Shown: in pieces, positions 51,539 through 64,000 of the stretch | Numbering within the stretch: position 1 is the first letter of the stretch | Layout of the letters: each line of letters starts with the position of its first letter | Source of the DNA: Amorphochlora amoebiformis | Lineage: Eukaryota > Cercozoa > Chlorarachniophyceae | DNA length: 64,000 bases | Direction: 5' to 3' | NCBI GenBank assembly: GCA_054601695.1 | Contig: BAAHQB010000008.1 | Span: 1,054,001-1,118,000 of the forward strand | Program-made: the position numbers and the translations under genes | Notes under the pieces: generated by a model | The model's input: the letters and a program-made list of their open reading frames with translations, nothing else | What the model was told of the DNA's origin: nothing | Database searches by the model: none

Positions 51539-52862
51539 GCAAATACAAATATATATACATATAAACATAATACATAGAAATACACATAAATATATTTACA
51601 TATATACATACATATATATATATATTTATATATATATATATATATATTATATATCCATTACATGTATTATATTCGCAAATACATATTCATTTATACGTAT
51701 ATATGTATATTCATACAGCACCTACTATACACATTTCATATAGATACGCACACTTATATATCTATATATAATGTAATGTACGACGATAAATAAGGCGACT
51801 AATAGTAGGTTAGAAAAAGCGATAGGGTTAGGATTAGGGTTGCCTTTAGTTTGTCGAGCATCGATTTGTTCTCGACCTGAGGGTTAGGATTAACTGTTGA
51901 GTTAGGACTAGATTGGATTATAGTTAGGACTAGATTGGATTGTAGTTAGGACTAGATTGGATTATAGTTATCGTTAGGGTGAAAGAGAACCTTTGATTCT
52001 TGGTCCTCTTGTTCGGATATGACTTCCTCTGATTAGGATGAGGGTTAGTGATGTTGCTAGGGTTGAGGTTAAGTTTACGGTTTGGACGATCGAGGTGATT
52101 ATGTATACGGAATATTTACATATATGTAGATATTTATATAATATGTTTATGTATATATATATATACATATATATGTATATATATATATATATATATTATA
52201 TATGTATACATTTATGATGAGCATACATATTCTATATTACACGATGACAGCATACATTCGTATAATGCATATACATATATACAATCACCCGTCGTAAAAC
52301 TTACTCAATCTCTTTAGTTTAGCGTCCTGATCCTCCTTGGCCTATTTTGGTTAACCTTAAGCTCATGCTGGTGTTAGGCTTCGCTTTTCATTTTCCATAC
52401 CTCTCCCTGTCTAACACAACCCTCTCCCTATCTCTCTCGCTCTTTGCTCTCTTTCCCTCTCTCTTTCTTTCTCTCTCCGCTATCTTAGGTTTCTGTCCTC
52501 TGTCTCTCCCTCTCTCCTCTCTCTTTACACTCTCTCGCTCTTCGTTGTCTCTTTCGATATAAACACCTTCTTGGAAGCTCCCAGCGCGGATTTTGCCGCT
52601 TGATAATCCGGCTAGAGTTAGGATAGATTATGTTCAGGGTCGGGCTTGGTGAGTGGAATAGGGGGTAAGGAGCGGGATAGGGATAGGATTATGGTTGGTT
52701 GGATCTACTTTAATGCCTTGGACTTGGGACTTCAGGTCATCGATTTGGCGGAGAAGGGCGGCTTCAAGACGTCGGAACTGTAGTTATGTATGTGTATATG
52801 TGTAAACATATCTAAGATCACACATGGATACATAAATGTAAATGTAAATATATACATAGATA

Positions 52863-52897
<35 letters not shown>

Positions 52898-53006
52898 TAT
52901 ATATATATATATATATATTATATATGTTACATAAATATGAATTTGTTTACACTCGCGTACATACATGCATATATTTATATTCATACACATATAAATATTA
53001 TATTAT

Positions 53007-53047
<41 letters not shown>

Positions 53048-53578
53048 TATATATAATATGTATGTATACACATATGTGTGCATGTTGGTATATATATATT
53101 ATATATATATATATATATATATTTATTATATATATATACACATATATATATATATATATTATATTATGTAATATGTATGTGTGTACACATATGTGTGCAT
53201 GTTGGTATTCTTACACATAGTATCGATACATATCCATATGCATATGTATACATTGTAGAAGACATATATAGTACACACCAGATAAGTTTTCGAATATATT
53301 CGCATAAATGTTCAATTAATGTCTTTTCTTTCCCCCTCAATCTCTAATACGAAATACCTGAGCATGTAAGCCCTGTTTCCCTGTAACATCTAATGAAGCC
53401 TTTTGACTCTCCTCCTCGTATCTAGGGTTGGGCGAAGTTTGTGTGAGATGATCGTAATAATAGAAATAATACTGGTATAGTGACGATAACAAATTAAAAA
53501 TGATAATAGTAATGTGTTTTTTCATGTATATGTATTATAATTAAAACGTGATGAAGAAAATGTATTTACATACACATG

Positions 53579-53609
<31 letters not shown>

Positions 53610-54488
53610 GGATATATATACAAATATACAAATACATATATATATATATATATATAACATATATATTAACATTCATATGTATAGAAATATATAGATACAT
53701 GTAAATATATGACATGTAATATATGTGTGCAAATTTCAGCTGGCAAATAAAATGTTTAAAAATATAATGGTAATAATAGTAGCAATGCTAACATCAAGGT
53801 TTAGCTGGTTCGAGAAAAGGGAGAAGGAAGAGAGAGAGAGAGAAAGTCGGGAGCACGAGAGAGAGAGAGAGAGGGGAGAACGAGAGGAAGTGGGGAACAG
53901 AAAAGACAGACTGAAACAGAACGTCATCAGATTTTATTTTTGGAGATTAGTTTGTGATTATGTTGTTCAAACTGTTTGATAGCCTGCTTGATTTGCTCAG
54001 CATTATCGAGAATTAGTGACCCAGCTCCAGATGCAGACACCCTAAGAGTTAGAGGTTGGGTGAGTGTTACGGTTTGGGTTAGATCTAGGGCAGATTTCTA
54101 GTGGTACCCGGTTCCCTCTCCGAGTTCATCAAGTTGATTCTTCAGCTCGTTTTGGCGCTTCATCTCCTCCTCTTCCGACTGATATGCACACATGTACATG
54201 GGGATATCTTGGTTGTTATATCTTGTGTGTGGAGTTAACATACATGTGTAAATACACATGGTATTTTTCTTTCAGGTTTTTTTTTCACCAGATATGTACA
54301 CCAGTATGAGTATGCGTATACAGTATATATATGCGTGTACATATACAAATAACATATATATATATATATACAAATAATACATAATAAAGATTTGTGTATC
54401 AATACATTACATGTATAATTTATATAGATATATACATGTGCATGTATGCTTGGATGTGTATATATATATATATATAATACAAATAACA

Positions 54489-54519
<31 letters not shown>

Positions 54520-54728
54520 CATTTGTGTGTATGTCTATACAGTATATATATATATATGTATATATATATTATATATCTACACATGAAATGTAATACATGT
54601 TAATATAATTATTCACATAATGCTTACATATATATCATATACATAGATACATTACATCGCATATATACGCAAATATTTACATACATATACATATTGCAAC
54701 ATGTACACACACACACACACACACACAG

Positions 54729-54769
<41 letters not shown>

Positions 54770-54835
54770 GCATATGGGTAATATGTGTACGCATATATTT
54801 ACATATACATTATATATGTATATATATATATATAT

Positions 54836-54866
<31 letters not shown>

Positions 54867-55613
54867 TATATATATATATATATATACATATATTTACTCG
54901 GATCCCCTTCCTAAAATGGCAATCTCAACCTTTTTGGCCTCTCCCTTATCCTCTTTTCCCTTTGGCCTACCGCCCTGCGCACTTTCTAGCTTGCTCCTCA
55001 TCCTGTTAAAATCAGCTTAGGGTTAGGATATGGCTAGGGTTAGGATTTGGCTAGGGTTGGCCAATAGTAGGTTAAAAGTTCATATGTGTGTATATAGATA
55101 TATGCAAAATTGTTATCTAAGTATGTACATTCTATATATACATCTTATATATACATCTTGAGGTATGTATAATATATATATTTTTATGTATGTGTGTGGA
55201 TATGTGTGTATATACATTATATATATGTATATATATATATATATTATGTATATATATGTAGTGTAGGTCGCCTTAGCTACTTTTCAAAGTTGGGATCTGT
55301 GGAGGAGGCATCATTCTTTGACTTTTTCTTGTTTTCCTTGGGGTCCTGTAGAGGGCAGGGTTGTCTAGCTTAGAGTTAGTTTAGTAGGGATCGTTATTAA
55401 CGCTTACTGCGAAGCTTGCGGATGAGTAGAAGCGCTCACCGTATTCTAGGAGAGTTGCCTGGGGTAGATATGTATCTGTGAAATGCCTATGAATGTATCG
55501 ATATAAATATATAACACGTAATATTATTCTGGACACATTTATTGGTAGATTTTTATACGACAAATGTGTAGACAATTAGTATATATATATATATATGTGT
55601 GTGTGTATATATG

Positions 55614-55644
<31 letters not shown>

Positions 55645-56108
55645 ATATGTATATATAATGTATCATATACATATACCTCTGCGCTGGCTAGCAAGGAGGA
55701 AATGTGCGCTCCGTCTTGTTTCTTATACTTGCGGACCTAAGTTTAAGGTTAGGTTTATGGCTAAGTTCAGGGTAAGTCAGGGTTAGTAACTTTCCATACT
55801 GGAGGGTTTGCGCTCAGGACACGCGCCATATACTCCGAGCCTGCTTCCTAATTACGTATGTATTCATACATACATGTGTACATGTAAATGTATCATATAT
55901 AAATATCTAAATACACACACATATATATACATATATGTGCCTATACATGTATTGTATAAATGTATATTGTACATGTATGTATGTTTATCATATCTTCAGT
56001 GCAGAAATTGCATTTGTATTTAAATTATGAATTCAAAATATCTATGAAGCATGGAAACATGTACATACAACATTAGCACTAGTGTATCATACCCTGTACA
56101 TATATATA

Positions 56109-56152
<44 letters not shown>

Positions 56153-57423
56153 GCATATACATGTGTTGTATAAACGTATATTGTACATGTATGTATGTTT
56201 ATCATATATTCAGTGCAGGAATTGTATTTGTATTTAATTCATGAATTCAAAATATCTATGAAGCATGGAAGCATGGACATACTACATTAGCACCAGTGTA
56301 TCATACCGTACCCTATACATATGTAACTGAATATATATATATATATATACATATCTATACATATACATATTATTAAACATGTAAACAAAAAATTTATAAA
56401 ACGTATATATTTATGTACATAATATATATATATATATATATATATCTACTTGTATATACATGCACATATATACATGCATTTATAAGTATACATATATGTA
56501 TGTATATTACATATGTTTAACGCATCAACTAATATTTTACACCTAAAATAAATAATATATAAATATATTATACATGTATATATATGTGTGTATGTATATA
56601 ATATGTAGAACTGTTGATGCGAAATATGTAATGCATATTTTTATTGCTTGTTGGTAATTTGAATACCATCGAATCAGACGGAAACCTAAGCGTCTTATCG
56701 AAGTTAAACTCAGCCTATATATATATATATATATATATGTAATTGAAATATATACTAATACATAAATACACATATGCATTTCTACATGAACATATACATT
56801 TTGATTATAAATATATGTCCATGTAGATACATATACATGTGCGTGTGTGTTGTATCTATCTTCCCATATGTGTAAATTATACATGTGTGATAAATGTAAT
56901 ATGTATATTTAAAAAACTGTAGATCTAAACATTTATATTATAATGTATTTAAAATCAATAATTATCTAGTTTAAACATATATATATATATATAATATATA
57001 TATAAATATATATATGTATATATATATATATATTTATACATCTTATCCATAAGCACAAGTATGTACAAATTATATATATATATATATATACAGATATAGA
57101 ATAGATATATGTACATCGAAGGAAATACATCAGGGAGAAAAACCAGTTCCAAACAGCTGAAGAGACACACTTACATTCACACTCAAAACTTTAAGACTCC
57201 CAAACCACTGAAAACAAAAAACGGTCTGGAAACACCAGCAACACACCTGCTGTCTCATACGGCTTTGTGTCTCGGCACGGATCTCGATTACTCTCGATAC
57301 TAACCACTTGGTCGCCTTGAATAGCGGGGGGTAGTCGAGACCTAAGTATCAGAGAGTTACAGGCATGCAGTATACGCATATCGCATGTATATTTACATAA
57401 ATGTATGAAAAATATAAACATCA

Positions 57424-57457
<34 letters not shown>

Positions 57458-57781
57458 ATATATATCATGTATATATATACACATAGACGCAGGTAGGGAA
57501 AGGCATATGTGGACCTTGGATTTGCTGGGGTTGGAGGGGATGGGGACACTTCATGCGAACGAGCGCTTTGACGATCTGTTCGGATAGACGAACGCGCTCA
57601 CCTATTGTCGAATTCTCCTAGGAGGATGTAGATAATTGCAAGTTAATTATCGTACATGCAAGTGTACAAGAATATATATATATATATATGTCTGTCCATA
57701 TACATTATATATATATGTATGTATTATATATTATATATATATATATACACATATATATATATAATAGATATGTGTATATAT

Positions 57782-57825
<44 letters not shown>

Positions 57826-57870
57826 CATTTCTATATATATATATATATATAGATGAATGTTTTTTATATG

Positions 57871-57901
<31 letters not shown>

Positions 57902-58002
57902 GTACATATATATATGTATATATTATATATACATAATATATATATATATATAGATATATGTATATATACATGTACATATATGTACATGTTCATATGTATA
58001 TG

Positions 58003-58053
<51 letters not shown>

Positions 58054-58103
58054 CACGTACATATATATACATATATATATATATATACATATAAAAATAT
58101 GTC

Positions 58104-58137
<34 letters not shown>

Positions 58138-58569
58138 TATATATGTATAATATGTATGTACATATATAGTAGAAATGTATGTCTATATGATATACGTACA
58201 CATTCATGTGTCTAGATATATTGCATGTGTACGTATATCATATAGACACATGTACTATATTATATATATATATATATATAAAAATATATATATATATAAT
58301 ATATATAAATGTCTATATACAAACACATACATATATATATACATGTATATTAATATATAATATATATATATATGAATATATATATATATATACAGATATA
58401 TGTTTATGTATATATATTATATATGTATATGTATATATATTTATATGTATGTCTACATATATATATGTATATATATATATATATATATAGTATATATATG
58501 GTATATGATATACGTACATATGCATATATCTATACATAAAACTCATTTTTTTTTTTAGATACACATACA

Positions 58570-58607
<38 letters not shown>

Positions 58608-59049
58608 ATATATATATATATATGTATCTATGTATATATATAAATATATATATGTATGTAATATATATATATAAATATATGTGTGCGTATGTACATATTC
58701 ACGCATACTCGGTTGTTTCTCTAAATACCAAAACGTACAATGTATATTATATATCTTTTTGTGCATGTATATATGCACAAAAATATATATGCACAAAAAT
58801 GATAAGAGTTGAATGTAGCTAGTAATGCTAATAAAATATAACATTGTACATGGATGTGTGTACGTTTTATATATATCTAGATCATGCACACATATATTAC
58901 ACATATACATATAATATGTTAAAAATAACGTTAATACTACAGTCAGTTTATCACGTGTGAGGACATAGAATTATATGTATATCTACATTTTTAATTATAC
59001 ACAAGTATATATTACATATATAAACCTATATGTATTGCCTGCTATATAC

Positions 59050-59080
<31 letters not shown>

Positions 59081-59153
59081 ACACTTTGCATTTGATGTAT
59101 ACATGAATATTCTTCTCAATACAAATTTGTATATATTTTAATACCCATTTACT

Positions 59154-59212
<59 letters not shown>

Positions 59213-59372
59213 CATACATTTGTATATCAATACATAAATATTTATAAATACACACACACACATATATATATATATATAATATATATATATAATATACTAC
59301 ATATATAGTACAAATATACGCCTATGTACACATATGTGTGCTATGTATATATTTATACATATATATATATAT

Positions 59373-59404
<32 letters not shown>

Positions 59405-60066
59405 ATATATACATATATATGTATATATATGTTAAAATATTTTGTGTGCACATTTGTATGTACGTTTGTTTAGCGTACGTGTTCACGTTTTGCAGCGTGC
59501 AAGTGAATCAAAAGGTAAACATATGTCCAAACCTTAAAGATGATGTCAACATCGAGGTCCACATTACTGGCAGTGATACCCCAGACCAGGCCCCCCACAA
59601 CCTGAGATTGCAAACTGAGCATTATCTATAAATTCAAGTACTACATGATAAATTCCATACGAATCTGGCTGCTTTGCAGCTTCATAAACGAGACGGGGAA
59701 AGACGGACAGATAACATGGCATACATAAGTACGCACATATCGCGCGCACAACGAGAGGAACCCCCTAATATGTTATTATAAATATCGACATCCCACCTTA
59801 TCGAACGGAGACAACACGGGAACCCTGGCCCGGAAGTATCCCGCGGCCAATAACATATCACATATCCTTTTCAGCTGCAAGAGCCGCTCGGGATTCCTCT
59901 CTTGATCCTTCGCCTTGATCGCTGTCATCGAAAAAACAAATAATCTACCGCAAAAACCAGACAAATCCGTTACCATGTCATTATATCCCTCGATCTGTTT
60001 CTATCCCGAAAAATGTTTCCTTCCCCCCCCCCTAGAGCTGCATGAAAGCAACCGACCCTGAATCAT
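46410..60066 (-). CDS. CCDC93: CCDC93 (CCC complex subunit), 32 exons
   Basis: Coiled-coil subunit of the COMMD-CCDC22-CCDC93 complex that works with Retriever and WASH in endosomal recycling. Exons: 60066-60057, 59921-59797, 59601-59533, 57617-57515, 57341-57247, 56714-56667, 55736-55677, 55458-55408, 55345-55281, 55002-54930, 54178-54108, 54041-~53952, 53421-53358, 52777-52709, 52611-52567, 52341-52305, 52028-51991, 51876-51844, 51272-51234, 51169-51119, 50886-50846, 50736-50692, 50592-50541, 49608-49550, 49156-49123, 49000-48938, 48602-48555, 48199-48150, 47647-47614, 47106-47024, 46881-46823, 46453-46410. About 615 aa; human is ~630. Family matches: [95 protein letters not shown]. The start ATG at 60066 is the most likely one in a very short first exon. 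The 3' edge of exon 12 lacks a recognisable donor. Introns after 51844 and 49550 use GC donors. Confidence 0.92.
51283..51447. repeat. CCDC93: 18-bp TTAGGG-derived tandem repeat in a CCDC93 intron
   Basis: About nine copies of ATTAGGGTTAATGTTAAG, nearly identical, lying directly upstream (minus strand) of exon 51272-51234. On the coding strand the unit reads TTAACATTAACCCTAAT, so each copy offers branch-point-like TTAAC and CTAAT words. Confidence 0.85.
51886..51972. repeat. CCDC93: 24-bp tandem repeat, three copies
   Basis: Three copies of TTAGGACTAGATTGGATTRT plus AG in the short CCDC93 intron between exons 52028-51991 and 51876-51844. Confidence 0.75.
55960..56325. repeat. CCDC93: 214-bp tandem duplication in a CCDC93 intron
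   Basis: Two diverged copies of a non-microsatellite unit (landmark TTGTACATGTATGTATGTTT at 55967 and 56181, offset 214). Each carries AATTCAAAATATCTATGAAG and a GTGTATCATACC end. Confidence 0.75.
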
Positions 60067-60371
60067 ATCGGCGAACTTGGCTTTACAGGCCTGTCACGTT
60101 TGGTGACAGCGTGATCATGGGACGGCTTCGTGTCACAGGCCTGTCACGTTTGGTGACAACGTGATCATGGGCCATATCACACCCGACGAAATTTGACCTG
60201 CACACGCCAACCCCAGCGACGTGGTGGTCGTTGGGCGAACCCTTACACAAGCTGCCGGAGTCCAAGCTTACGAGTTTTGCGGAGGAAAGTTCACAGGGGG
60301 CCGGCCGGATTGGGGCGGAGGAGAATGGTGGAGTGGGGCGGTTCATTCCGTCGCCGAAATCGCCGCAGACT
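60067..60371. promoter_or_regulatory. Divergent promoter with duplicated element, CCDC93 / aquaporin
   Basis: About 305 bp between the proposed start codons. A unit of about 34 bp beginning GGCCTGTCACGTTTGGTGAC and ending CGTGATCATGGG occurs twice (60088 and 60138, offset 50). Within it GTCAC and GTGAC form an inverted repeat around GTTTG, and TGATCA is palindromic. This would suit a bidirectional regulatory site. Open frames on the plus strand across 60200-60370 have no ATG and no family match. Confidence 0.45.

Positions 60372-64000
<3,629 letters not shown>

Overview
This is nuclear DNA of an intron-rich photosynthetic eukaryote. The coding regions hold seven protein genes, almost all broken into 25-170 bp exons that sit as islands in long (TA)n-rich introns. 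I rebuilt the genes by reading exon by exon on both strands, using splice sites, reading phase and conserved family motifs. Most long open frames in the window (poly Tyr-Ile, poly Arg-Glu, poly Ser-Leu) are translations of TA or GA microsatellites, not genes.

Layout: (1) a CTAG-rich intergenic block at 1-840; (2) a transketolase gene on the minus strand, 16391 to 934 (or to 2078), with 33-34 exons; (3) a divergent promoter; (4) a class I protein arginine methyltransferase gene on the plus strand, about 16937-28670, at least 17 exons; (5) an intergenic block; (6) an intronless Zn2Cys6 regulator gene, 30204-31337 plus; (7) a CTAG-rich block; (8) a renalase-like FAD oxidoreductase gene on the minus strand, 44088 to 32014, 10 exons; (9) a divergent promoter with a CRE-like palindrome; (10) a CP29 (Lhcb4) light-harvesting protein gene, 44486-45490 plus, with two short ordinary introns; (11) a CTAG-rich block; (12) a CCDC93 gene on the minus strand, about 60066 to 46410, 32 exons; (13) a short divergent promoter with a duplicated element; (14) the 5' part of an aquaporin gene on the plus strand, running off the right edge.

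Organism: the CP29 gene shows a green-lineage plastid. Its leader looks like a signal peptide followed by an Arg/Ala-rich transit-like stretch, as expected for a secondary green plastid. With TTAGGG-type repeats and very intron-rich nuclear genes, a chlorarachniophyte is my best guess, and a prasinophyte-type green alga is the alternative. This is inference from one gene leader and repeat type.

The genes do not form a pathway: sugar-phosphate metabolism, arginine methylation, transcription, redox, photosynthesis, endosomal recycling and water/solute transport. The shared interest lies in the gene architecture: TA-array introns, several GC-AG introns, telomere-like CCCTAA tracts inside introns and often just upstream of acceptors, a recurrent ~41-bp unit within those tracts, and CTAG-rich blocks confined to 3' intergenic spaces.
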